A DNA stretch of 13,502 nt from Pseudomonadota bacterium (GCA_021826485.1 JAKAZX010000060.1:1-13502), one strand, 5' to 3'. Shown: positions 1 through 7,501, counted from the stretch's first letter. Made by a program: numbers and translations. The notes: generated by a model not told the origin, from the sequence alone.

Positions 1-950
1 TTCCGCGCAGTGGAGGGCGTGGACATGGTGCTGGAGGAGGGCGAGGTGCTCGGCGTGGTCGGCGAATCCGGCTCGGGCAAAAGCGTCTCGATGCTCGCGA
101 CGATGGGGCTGATCCAGTATCCGGGCGAGGTGCGGGCGGATGCGATGCGCTTCGCCGGCGGCGACCTGCTGGCGCTGTCCGGGCGGCAGCGGCGGCGGCT
201 GGTCGGGCGGGACATGGCGATGATCTTCCAGGAGCCGATGTCCTCCCTCAATCCCTGCTATCCGGTCGGTTGGCAGATCGCTGAAGCATTGCGCGCACAC
301 CACGCGGTGCCGCGGGCCGATGTGCGGGGCCGCGTCGTGGAACTGCTGGACCAGGTCGGCATCCCGGCGCCGGCGACCCGGCTGCGCGCGTTCCCGCACC
401 AGCTTTCCGGCGGCATGAACCAGCGCGTGATGATCGCCATGGCGATCGCCTGCAACCCGCGCCTGCTGATCGCCGACGAGCCGACGACGGCGCTGGATGT
501 CACCATCCAGAAGCAGATCCTGGACCTGCTGCTGGGCCTGCAACGCACGCGCGGCATGGCGCTGGTGCTGATCACGCACGACATGGGCGTGGTCGCGGAA
601 ACCGCGCGGCGGGTGCAGGTGATGTATGCCGGCCAGATGGTGGAGGAGGCGCCGACCGAGGCATTGTTCGCCGCCCCCCGCCATCCCTACACCGCGGCAT
701 TGCTGGAGGCGCTGCCGGAACGCGCGGTGGGCCGCCGGCGCCTGCCGACCATTCCCGGCGTGGTGCCCGGAATCGCCGACCGGCCGGGCGGCTGCCTGTT
801 CAATCCGCGCTGCCGCTTCACCACTGCAAAATGCGTGGCCGAGCCGCCGCCGCTGGTCGGTCCGCCCGGCCGCCGGGCGCGATGCCACTATCCGCTGGAC
901 GATGCCGGCCGGCCGACCCACGGGCACCCCGGCACGGAGCGCCTGGTGGC

Positions 951-954
<4 letters not shown>
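1..954 (+). CDS. Oligopeptide/dipeptide ABC transporter ATP-binding protein (OppD/DppD type), 5' end cut off
   Basis: This is one of the two nucleotide-binding subunits of a peptide/nickel-class ABC importer; it hydrolyses ATP on the cytoplasmic face. The frame is open from base 1, and the first codons already read like the segment just before Walker A, so the real start lies upstream and perhaps 15-25 residues are missing. In the partial protein (317 residues) I see Walker A GESGSGKS at 21-28, Q-loop FQEP near 77-80, signature LSGGMNQR at 135-142, Walker B LLIADEP at 155-161, and the switch His in LITHD near 190-194. The C-terminal oligopeptide-transporter extension starts at HPYT (228-231) and has four cysteines (265, 271, 278, 295). 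That spacing matches OppD/DppD proteins, in some of which these cysteines bind an iron-sulfur cluster. The stop overlaps the next start as ATGA, as is usual for an opp/dpp operon. Peptide, nickel or another substrate cannot be told apart from the ATPase alone. Confidence 0.93.
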
Positions 955-1919
<965 letters not shown>

Positions 1920-1966
1920 CGCCCCGCTTGCACCGCGCCGCCCGCCGGTTGCAAAGTCCCGCCGGC

Positions 1967-1975
1967 GGAGGGGGG
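1967..1975 (+). promoter_or_regulatory. Ribosome binding site for the beta-propeller gene
   Basis: The run GGAGGGGGG ends nine bases before the ATG at 1985. It is the strongest Shine-Dalgarno match near this gene and fixes the start here, although the frame is open far upstream through the two ABC genes. The 65-base gap holds no obvious promoter, so the gene may be co-transcribed with the ABC ATPases. Confidence 0.6.
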
Positions 1976-1984
1976 CCGCGCCGC

Positions 1985-3112
1985 ATGGCTGACGGGGTGC
2001 TGCTGCTGGTCGCCACGCGCAAGGGCGCGTTCCTGCTCCGCGGCGATGCCGGGCGCGCCGGCTTCCGGATCGAGGGGCCGCATTTCCTCGGCCATGTGAT
2101 CCATCACGCCGTGCTGGACCCGCGCGACCGTCGCACGCTGCTGGTCGCCGCGCGCACCGGCCATCTCGGGCCGACCGTGTTCCGCTCGCACGATTTCGGC
2201 GCCACCTGGCAGGAAGCGGCGCATCCCCCGCAATTCGCGAGAGTGCCGATGGGCACGCCGGCGCGGGCGGTGGACCATGTGTTCTGGCTCACCCCCGGCC
2301 ATGCCGCCGAGCCGGACGTGTGGTACGCCGGCACCTCGCCGCAGGGCCTGTTCCGCTCCGAGGACGGCGGCCGGACGTGGGCGGGGGTCGCCGGGCTGAA
2401 CGACCATCCGCAGCTCGCGGCCTGGACCGGCGGCGAGCAGGACGGCACGCCCGACGGGCCGAAGCTGCATTCGGTGCTGATCGACCCGCGTGACAAGCGG
2501 CGCATGTATGTCGGCATGTCCGGCGGCGGCGTGTTCGTCAGCGACGACCAGGGCGCGCAGTGGCGCCCGTTCAATCGCGGCTCGCGCGCCGATTTCTTCC
2601 CCGACCCCTATCCCGAATACGGCCAGGACCCGCATCGCGTGGCGCTGCATCCGCTGCTTCCGGACCGGCTGTACCAGCAGAACCACTGCGGTATCTACCG
2701 GATGGATCTGCCGTGCGAGGAATGGATACGGATCGGCGCGGCGATGCCGGCGGAGATCGGCGATATCGGCCTGCCGCTGGCGCTGCACCCGCGCGACCCG
2801 GACACCGCCTGGGTGATCCCGATGGACGGCTCCTCCGTCTGGCCGCGGGTCAGTCCCGGCGGCCGGCCGGCTGTCTATGCCACCCGCGATGCCGGCGCCA
2901 CGTGGCAGCGCCAGGATGCCGGCCTGCCGCGCGAACAGGCATGGCTGACGGTGAAGCGGCAGGCCTTCTGCACCGATGCGCTGGCACCGGTCGGGCTGTA
3001 TTTCGGCACCACGTCGGGCGCCCTGTGGGCAAGCGCGGATGAAGGCGCGGCATGGCACTGCATCGCCCGCGACCTGCCGGAGATCTACGCCGTGGAGGCG
3101 GCGGCGGCGTGA
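1985..3112 (+). CDS. BNR/Asp-box beta-propeller protein (sialidase-like fold, function unknown)
   Basis: This 375-residue protein belongs to the WD40/YVTN/BNR-like group often labelled exo-alpha-sialidase or glycosyl hydrolase. Five Asp-box motifs (S/T-x-D-x-G-x-x-W) are visible: 68-75 (SHDFGATW), 125-132 (SEDGGRTW), 186-193 (SDDQGAQW), 300-307 (TRDAGATW) and 350-357 (SADEGAAW). Asp boxes mark blade turns of a beta-propeller and do not prove sialidase activity; I could not identify a sialidase Arg triad with confidence. Other landmarks are HPLLPDRLYQQNHCGIY (222-238) and the N-terminal VATRKGAFLL (9-18). There is no signal peptide or membrane segment, so the protein is probably cytoplasmic. 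The stop overlaps the GTG of the MoaD/ThiS-like gene, suggesting the two products act together. The start is supported by a strong ribosome binding site. Fold confidence is high; the activity is unknown. Confidence 0.88.
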   Translation: MADGVLLLVATRKGAFLLRGDAGRAGFRIEGPHFLGHVIHHAVLDPRDRRTLLVAARTGHLGPTVFRSHDFGATWQEAAHPPQFARVPMGTPARAVDHVFWLTPGHAAEPDVWYAGTSPQGLFRSEDGGRTWAGVAGLNDHPQLAAWTGGEQDGTPDGPKLHSVLIDPRDKRRMYVGMSGGGVFVSDDQGAQWRPFNRGSRADFFPDPYPEYGQDPHRVALHPLLPDRLYQQNHCGIYRMDLPCEEWIRIGAAMPAEIGDIGLPLALHPRDPDTAWVIPMDGSSVWPRVSPGGRPAVYATRDAGATWQRQDAGLPREQAWLTVKRQAFCTDALAPVGLYFGTTSGALWASADEGAAWHCIARDLPEIYAVEAAAA

Positions 3113-3378
3113 GCGTGGTGCAGGTGCGGCTGGCCGCCTTGCTGCATGGCTACACCGGCGGCCGATCGCAACTGCCGGCGGAAGGCGAAACGCTCGGCGA
3201 GGTGCTGGCCGATCTCGACCGCCGCTGTCCCGGCCTGCGCTTCCGTGTGATCGACGAGCAGGAGCGGGTGCGGCGGCACATGCGCTGCTTCATCAACGAC
3301 GCCGACGCGCGCCATGCCGCCGCGCCGGTCGCCGCGGGGGACGAGGTGTTCATCGTCGGCGCGCTGTCGGGCGGGTAG
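3109..3378 (+). CDS. MoaD/ThiS-family beta-grasp (ubiquitin-like) protein with C-terminal Gly-Gly
   Basis: This 89-residue protein has the hallmarks of sulfur-carrier/ubiquitin-like proteins. It begins with a beta strand (VVQVRLAALL), has a helix led by TLGEVLADLDRRCPGL (28-43), an R-x-x-M-R-C-F-I-N-D strand (56-64), the family-typical AAGDEVFIVGALSGG at 75-89, and an exact C-terminal diglycine. In MoaD and ThiS that tail is adenylated by an E1-like enzyme and then thiocarboxylated. I chose the GTG at 3109, which overlaps the propeller stop as GTGA and starts exactly at the first strand. An ATG at 3052 in the same frame would add 19 unlike residues inside the upstream gene. No MoeB/ThiF-like E1, MoaE or other molybdopterin or thiamine gene is in the window, so its acceptor is unknown. 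It is unlikely to be the canonical MoaD because its partner is a beta-propeller. Confidence 0.85.
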   Translation: MSVVQVRLAALLHGYTGGRSQLPAEGETLGEVLADLDRRCPGLRFRVIDEQERVRRHMRCFINDADARHAAAPVAAGDEVFIVGALSGG

Positions 3379-3643
3379 GCGCGCGAGCCGGGGCGCTGCG
3401 CGAAGGCGGAATCGGCAAAGGAACGAAATCGGGCGAAGGCGCCTTTCGGCATGCGGAGAAACCGCTGGCATCCGAACAGCAACGTCTGTATCAAATATCA
3501 GCGAGCAAGAAACATTCAAGTTCGCATCAGTTATCGCGTCAGAGCGGTTTCGAAACAGGCTGTCGTGCGGCGGATGGCAGAATAGCGCGCCCGCAGGCGG
3601 CGAAGGGTGCGGGAGCGGATGCCCATGACTTTGCGAATGTGTA

Positions 3644-3674
3644 GCCGCGCCCCGGTCGGACCGATCGGCGCGGC
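3644..3674. repeat. GC-rich inverted repeat (stable hairpin) upstream of the GGDEF-EAL gene
   Basis: GCCGCGCC at 3644-3651 is the exact reverse complement of GGCGCGGC at 3667-3674. Inside, GGTC (3654-3657) pairs with GATC (3663-3666) through one G.U wobble after a two-base bulge, leaving the loop GGACC. No T-run follows on either strand, so a classical intrinsic terminator is not supported. It sits about 80 bases upstream of the TTG start and could be a transcript-end structure, a leader-RNA stem or a protein site. Confidence 0.45.
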
Positions 3675-3742
3675 CTTCGTGGCGCCGAGGCAGGACATGA
3701 TCGATCCGCGCGCGGTCTGCCAGGGTCGCCGACGCGAATTGC

Positions 3743-3748
3743 GGTAGG
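3743..3748 (+). promoter_or_regulatory. Weak ribosome binding site supporting the TTG start
   Basis: GGTAGG lies seven bases before the TTG at 3756. It is the only purine-rich match near the possible starts; the in-frame GTG codons at 3780 and 3786 have nothing better. No ATG exists in frame between the preceding stop (TAG at 3642) and this point. Confidence 0.35.
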
Positions 3749-3755
3749 CCGCGCC

Positions 3756-6305
3756 TTGGACGCTTCCGTCGGCAGACCTGTGGACGTGCGCCGCCTGCGG
3801 CTGGGCAGGTTTGCGGCAAAGCCGCTCCTGTTCGCGGCGATCGGCACGATCGGGCTGGCCGCGCTTTATGCCGGCCTGACGATCGTCGAACGGCATGACG
3901 CGCTCAGCCGGGCGCCGCGCTACGCCCTCACCTGGGATGCGAGTCAGTCGCTGGCCGACCTGCTGCGGCTGGAGAATACGGTGACTGACTACGCGATTCC
4001 GAATGCCGGCATCTCGCGCGATCAGGTGATGCGGCATCTGCGGATCGTCGCCGATCGGGTCGGCCTGATGGCGAATGGTGAGCTCGACGACGTTGTCGGG
4101 CAAAGCCCCGATCTGCGGCAGACGGTGGCGCAGCTTGCCTCGGCCGTCGCACGTGTCCGCATGCTGGCCGATGACCTGGATCGGCCGGGACAGGTGCAGC
4201 AGATCCTCGCCGCATTGACGCCGCTCGATGCGAAGATGGAGCGCCTGGCGTCGGCCGCCTACGCGCACGATGCCGATCGTGTGGCCGCGGATCAGCACGA
4301 GCTGAGCCACGTGCACTGGATGTTCTCCGCCATGCTCGGCGGGATGTTCGCCTGCGCGGCCGGGCTGATCCTGCTGCTGCTGCTGCACAACAACCGGCTC
4401 GTGCGGGCACAGCGCGAACTCGCCCTGCTCGCCGACAGTCTCGAAGCGACCGGGCGGCAGTTGGTGGAGGCGAACCGCGCGGTGCATGCCGCCAACGACG
4501 AGTTGCAGCAGCAGAACCTGATGCTGCAGCAACGCGACGGCGAACTGCGCGTGCAGAATGAGCGGTTCGACGCCGCGCTCAACAACATGTCGCAGGGCCT
4601 GTGCATGGCGGACCGCACCGGCCGTGTCATCGTCGCCAACCGCCACTTCGCCGAGATGTTCGCGCTGGAAGCGGGCGCGGTGCGGCCGGGCGACGACCTC
4701 AACCTGGTGTTGCAGCAGGCCTGCACCCGCAGCCCGGCCGACGCCTCCCTGTTCATCGCCGTCGCCGCCCAGCAGACCGCGCTGGCCCGCCGGCGTGAGG
4801 TAGGGGACTTCTTTCGCGAATCGGATGCGGGGCGCGCTTTCGCCGTGTTGCAGTGTCCGATGGACGGCGGCGGCTGGGTCGCCACCTACGAGGACGTGAC
4901 GGAGCGGCGGCGGGTGGAGGCGCGCATCCGCCACATGGCGCATCACGACGCGCTGACGCAACTGCCGAACCGGGTGCTGTTCCGCGAACACATGGATGCG
5001 GCCTTGCAGGCTTCGCGGCGCAGCGGCGATGCCGTCGCGGTGCTGCTGCTCGACCTCGATCTGTTCAAGGACGTGAACGACACGCTCGGTCATCCCGCCG
5101 GGGATGCGATGCTGCGCATGGTCGGCGAACGCCTGCGCAACTGCGTCGCGCGCGACGACCTGGTGGCACGGCTCGGCGGCGACGAATTCGCCGTGCTGCA
5201 ACTCGGCGTCACCGACCGTTCGCAGAGTGCCGCGCTCGCCGAGCGCATCGTGCGCGTGCTGGAGGCGCCGTACGACCTGGAAGGGCAGCGGGTGGCGATC
5301 ACCGCCAGCATCGGCATCGGCTTCGCCCCGGAGGACGGAACCGATCCCGACCAGATCATGAAATGCGCCGACATGGCGCTGTATCGCGCGAAGGCGCAGG
5401 GCCGCGCCCGCCATGTCTTCTTCGAGCCGGACATGGAATCGGATGTGCAGGAGCGCCTGCAACTCGGCCTGGAACTGCGGGAGGCGCTGGTCCGCCGCGA
5501 TTTCGAGGTGTTCTATCAGCCGATCGTGTGCCTCAGGAACGGCACGCCGATCGGCTTCGAGGCGCTGCTGCGCTGGCGACATTGCACGCGCGGCATGGTG
5601 ATGCCGGGCCGCTTCATCCCGCTGGCCGAGGAAATGGGGCTGATCGGCGCGCTGGGGGAGTTGACGCTGACCCAGGCCTGTCGCGACTGTGCGGCCTGGA
5701 ACAACGATCTGCGCGTTTCCGTCAACCTCTCGCCCCGCCAGTTCACCGCCTCGCTCGTGCAGGTGGTGGAACGCGCGCTGCACGCCGCCGGGCTGTCGCC
5801 GGCGCGGCTGGAACTGGAGATCACGGAGTCGCTGCTGCTGCAGGACAACGATGCGAACCTGGCGACGCTGCACCAGTTGCGCGCCCTCGGCATCCGCATC
5901 GCGCTCGACGATTTCGGCACCGGCTATTCGTCGCTGAGCTATCTGCGGCGGTTCCCGTTCGACAAGATCAAGGTCGATCGCTCCTTCGTGCAGGGCATGG
6001 CGGACGATCCGGACGCGCTGGCGATCGTGCAGTCGGTGGCCGATCTCGCGCCGAAACTCGGCATGCGCACGACCGCGGAAGGCATCGAGACGGCACGCGA
6101 ACTGGAGCATGTGCGGCGCGCCGGCTGCACCGAAGGGCAGGGCTATTTCTTCGGCCGGCCGATGCGCATGGCGGATGTCCTGCACTACCTCGACTCCAGC
6201 GATGCCGACGATGCGTCGCCGGCGACCGAGCCGGGCCATCTGCCGCTGCCGCTGCGCCTCCGCCTGCCGCGCGAGTCGCGGCAGAGCATCAGCATGCAGG
6301 CCTGA
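3756..6305 (+). CDS. Membrane-anchored PAS-GGDEF-EAL protein (cyclic-di-GMP cyclase/phosphodiesterase)
   Basis: The 849-residue protein is built as TM1 (about 22-44), a mostly helical periplasmic sensor of about 140 residues, TM2 (about 189-211), a coiled coil (about 215-265), a PAS domain (about 268-385, ending in the usual VTERRR linker), GGDEF (about 395-555) and EAL (about 565-810). GGDEF is intact at 474-478, with metal/substrate residues in LLDLDLFKDVND (431-442). The inhibitory RxxD site is not conserved: position 465 is Ala while Asp 468 remains, so classical product inhibition is doubtful. The EAL half keeps all the residues I can check: EALLRW (602-607), Asn 657, ExxES (688-692), DDFGTGYSS (718-726), Lys 739 and AEGIE (774-778). 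It therefore should hydrolyse c-di-GMP, with cyclase activity also possible. TTG 3756 is the likely start; GTG 3780 or 3786 are alternatives. The input signal is unknown. Confidence 0.95.
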   Translation: MDASVGRPVDVRRLRLGRFAAKPLLFAAIGTIGLAALYAGLTIVERHDALSRAPRYALTWDASQSLADLLRLENTVTDYAIPNAGISRDQVMRHLRIVADRVGLMANGELDDVVGQSPDLRQTVAQLASAVARVRMLADDLDRPGQVQQILAALTPLDAKMERLASAAYAHDADRVAADQHELSHVHWMFSAMLGGMFACAAGLILLLLLHNNRLVRAQRELALLADSLEATGRQLVEANRAVHAANDELQQQNLMLQQRDGELRVQNERFDAALNNMSQGLCMADRTGRVIVANRHFAEMFALEAGAVRPGDDLNLVLQQACTRSPADASLFIAVAAQQTALARRREVGDFFRESDAGRAFAVLQCPMDGGGWVATYEDVTERRRVEARIRHMAHHDALTQLPNRVLFREHMDAALQASRRSGDAVAVLLLDLDLFKDVNDTLGHPAGDAMLRMVGERLRNCVARDDLVARLGGDEFAVLQLGVTDRSQSAALAERIVRVLEAPYDLEGQRVAITASIGIGFAPEDGTDPDQIMKCADMALYRAKAQGRARHVFFEPDMESDVQERLQLGLELREALVRRDFEVFYQPIVCLRNGTPIGFEALLRWRHCTRGMVMPGRFIPLAEEMGLIGALGELTLTQACRDCAAWNNDLRVSVNLSPRQFTASLVQVVERALHAAGLSPARLELEITESLLLQDNDANLATLHQLRALGIRIALDDFGTGYSSLSYLRRFPFDKIKVDRSFVQGMADDPDALAIVQSVADLAPKLGMRTTAEGIETARELEHVRRAGCTEGQGYFFGRPMRMADVLHYLDSSDADDASPATEPGHLPLPLRLRLPRESRQSISMQA

Positions 6306-6313
6306 GCACGGCA

Positions 6314-6350
6314 CCCCGCCGCGACGCTGCGGCGCGCAACGGCGGGGGTT
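6314..6350 (+). terminator. Possible transcription terminator after the GGDEF-EAL gene
   Basis: CCCCGCCG (6314-6321) can pair with CGGCGGGG (6340-6347) across an 18-base loop that itself can form a smaller GCCGC/GCGGC stem. It starts nine bases after the stop codon. Only GTT follows, so the U-tract is poor; Rho-assisted ending is as likely. Position directly after the gene is the main support. Confidence 0.35.
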
Positions 6351-6390
6351 CGTGACTGTGAGGAGCGGAGCGACGAAGCAGTCCGGGCGG
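6351..6390 (+). repeat. Diverged copy of a dispersed intergenic repeat (CATTGCGAGG...GAAGCAATCC type)
   Basis: The stretch reads as GTGACTGTGAGGAGCGGAG followed by CGACGAAGCAGTCC. From memory, this closely resembles a dispersed intergenic sequence of many alphaproteobacterial genomes, whose core is CATTGCGAGGAGCG...GAAGCAATCC. The copy has transitions (CATTGCGAG to GACTGTGAG, GCAATCC to GCAGTCC), so it looks like an old, decaying element. A second fragment, CGTCATTGC at 6438-6446, matches the canonical beginning and may be part of the same or a neighbouring copy. Family identity rests on recall, not on a search. Confidence 0.45.
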
Positions 6391-6449
6391 ACGGGCGTGT
6401 GGCACGCGGCGTCCCCGGGTTTCGGGCGCGCCCGCGTCGTCATTGCCCC

Positions 6450-6478
6450 TTGCCCACGACGCCACGCGACGTTAGTAT
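6450..6478 (+). promoter_or_regulatory. Sigma70-like promoter for the small hypothetical gene
   Basis: TTGCCC (6450-6455) and TAGTAT (6473-6478) are separated by exactly 17 bases, and the -10 region continues as TATAAAT, a conspicuous AT block in very GC-rich DNA. Transcription would be expected to start near 6485, right at the GTG of the following frame. An alternative -35 (TTGCCC at 6443-6448) gives worse spacing. An imperfect inverted repeat (GCGACGTT / AATGTCGT) surrounds the -10. Confidence 0.5.
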
Positions 6479-6485
6479 AAATGTC

Positions 6486-6917
6486 GTGCCAAGCCCTCCC
6501 ACCCTCGCCGTGATCCTGCGCTTCCTCGCCATCATCGAGGAACTGTGCCGCGCCATCCTCGGTGGCGGGCGGGAGACGCCGGCGGTGACGGCGGCGCTGG
6601 CGGAACTGGCGGCGGAAGCGGCCGCACGTGAAGCCGCCGCGGCTGCGCCGCCCGCAGCACCGAAACCCGCGCGATCCCGGAGCACAACCATCCCCGCCCG
6701 CCCGCGCCCCGCGCGCGGGACCGCCATCCGCCGCCGCTCGGGCCGCCGCCCCGCCCGTCCGCCGGACGCGGGAAAAACCCGCCTGCGCGCCGGTGCCGAC
6801 GTGCGCCCTATTTGTTACGAAAGCAGAACAAAATGCCGCCGCCCCGGCGCGCGGGCAGCTACCCGAGTTCCGCCTGCACGGCGGAGGCCAGCTCGTGCAT
6901 GTGGAACGGCTTCTTGA
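6486..6917 (+). CDS. Small hypothetical protein, possibly leaderless
   Basis: I do not recognise this 143-residue product. The first 50 or so codons look truly coding: third positions are almost all G or C, and the sequence encodes a leucine/isoleucine-rich amphipathic helix (LAVILRFLAIIEELCRAIL, residues 8-26), then an alanine/glutamate helix, then a Pro/Arg/Ala-rich tail that is probably disordered. The GTG at 6486 falls on the predicted transcription start of the promoter at 6450-6478 and has no Shine-Dalgarno, so translation may be leaderless. The last third is doubtful: base composition becomes less gene-like after about 6800, and the end overlaps the response regulator on the other strand by 59 bases. 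A frameshift or an earlier real end is possible. A minus-strand frame at 6440-6727 is the alternative, but its composition looks like a shadow. Confidence 0.42.
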   Translation: MPSPPTLAVILRFLAIIEELCRAILGGGRETPAVTAALAELAAEAAAREAAAAAPPAAPKPARSRSTTIPARPRPARGTAIRRRSGRRPARPPDAGKTRLRAGADVRPICYESRTKCRRPGARAATRVPPARRRPARACGTAS

Positions 6918-7209
6918 GGAACCGCACCGGGATCGGCTGGGGCAGGAAATAGCCGGAGATCAGGATGGCCTTCAGCGCCGTGTTGCGCGCCCGCGCATGC
7001 TCGACGAGTTCGATGCCCGACATGCCCGGCATCCGCACGTCGGTGATGACAAGGTCGATATCGCCGGTGCCGTCCAGCAGCGGCAGCGCTTCCTCGCCGC
7101 TCGCCGCCTGCGCGACGGCGTAACCGAATTCGACGAGCGTCTCGACGAGGATCTCACGTACTTCCGGGTCGTCGTCCACGACCAGTATGTTCGGCGTCCC
7201 AGGCTGCAC
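6859..7209 (-). CDS. Single-domain response regulator (CheY-like receiver)
   Basis: The 116-residue protein is a receiver domain and nothing else. The acidic pair is Asp 12/Asp 13 in ILVVDDD, the phosphoacceptor is Asp 57 in DLVITDVRMPG (52-62), the switch Ser is 85 in LISGY, and the conserved Lys-Pro is Lys 100-Pro 101 in LKKPF. No output domain follows, so it probably works by phosphotransfer or protein contact, like the detached receivers that serve hybrid histidine kinases. I chose the GTG at 7209 because AAGGAAG sits nine bases upstream and the protein then begins just before the first beta strand. An ATG at 7326 would add 39 residues that do not look like a receiver and would ignore this ribosome site. 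No histidine kinase lies in the window. It is divergent from the AsmA-family gene, across 292 bases. Confidence 0.92.
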   Translation of the reverse strand: MQPGTPNILVVDDDPEVREILVETLVEFGYAVAQAASGEEALPLLDGTGDIDLVITDVRMPGMSGIELVEHARARNTALKAILISGYFLPQPIPVRFLKKPFHMHELASAVQAELG

Positions 7210-7218
7210 TTCAGTTTT

Positions 7219-7225
7219 CTTCCTT
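7219..7225 (-). promoter_or_regulatory. Ribosome binding site deciding the response-regulator start
   Basis: On the minus strand AAGGAAG stands nine bases before the GTG at 7209. It is a strong match and decides against the longer frame from the ATG at 7326. Confidence 0.65.
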
Positions 7226-7236
7226 AGCCTTCGGCG

Positions 7237-7267
7237 ACCATACCAGCATTCGGCCGCGTCGCGCCAA
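7237..7267 (-). promoter_or_regulatory. Candidate promoter for the response regulator
   Basis: On the minus strand TTGGCG (7267-7262) precedes TGGTAT (7245-7240) with 16 bases between, or TATGGT (7242-7237) with 19. Transcription would start near 7232, giving a short leader with the AAGGAAG site. The match is modest. Confidence 0.25.
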
Positions 7268-7331
7268 TGCTGCCGAAACAATGCCAGTACGTGCCGTCGT
7301 GGCGACAGTCCGAACTGCCGCTTCACTTTTG

Positions 7332-7460
7332 GTTGATTGCTCCCGCCGGCGCGTGCCGAACGGTTGCGGGTTCGCGCGGGCCGGATCGGGAACCGTCCAC
7401 GAACCAGGACGTTTGCCGCGCAGCTTCCGAGCCGACCTCACGTCCCTTAGAGCAATCGAC
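7332..7460. repeat. Inverted repeat pair in the divergent intergenic region
   Basis: GTTGATTGCTC at 7332-7342 is the reverse complement of GAGCAATCGAC at 7450-7460 with one mismatch. The arms are 107 bases apart and symmetric within the space between the divergent response-regulator and AsmA-family genes. The arrangement could suit a shared regulator, but a pair like this can arise by chance in 290 bases. The rest of this 292-base region holds no gene that I can support. Confidence 0.25.
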
Positions 7461-7501
7461 AGATAAACGCTAGTTTCGGCGCAATCCGTATCGGGGGTGG
7501 C

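Larger units (their letters stand above)
3379..3755. other. 377-base gene-free region
   Basis: No convincing gene lies between the MoaD/ThiS-like stop and the TTG start of the cyclic-di-GMP gene. The middle (about 3465-3545) is clearly AT-richer than its surroundings and is the likeliest site for the promoter of the downstream gene; it holds a direct pair of TATCA (3489-3493 and 3496-3500), but I cannot place a clean -35/-10 pair. A perfect 10-base palindrome, GTTTCGAAAC, lies at 3547-3556 and another, AAGGCGCCTT, at 3436-3445. A strong hairpin is listed separately at 3644-3674. Confidence 0.6.

Noticed and set aside
3451..3585. A 44-codon basic open frame starting with ATG
   Set aside because: No ribosome site, third positions unlike the neighbouring genes, and no recognisable motif.
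3531..6443. A 970-codon open frame on the minus strand opposite the GGDEF-EAL gene
   Set aside because: It mirrors a clearly functional gene in high-GC DNA, where antisense frames stay open by codon bias. Its product is Arg/His/Gln-rich with no domain, and it runs through both flanking intergenic regions.
7210..7326. N-terminal extension of the response regulator to the ATG at 7326
   Set aside because: AAGGAAG nine bases before the GTG at 7209 and the normal receiver boundary favour the shorter protein.
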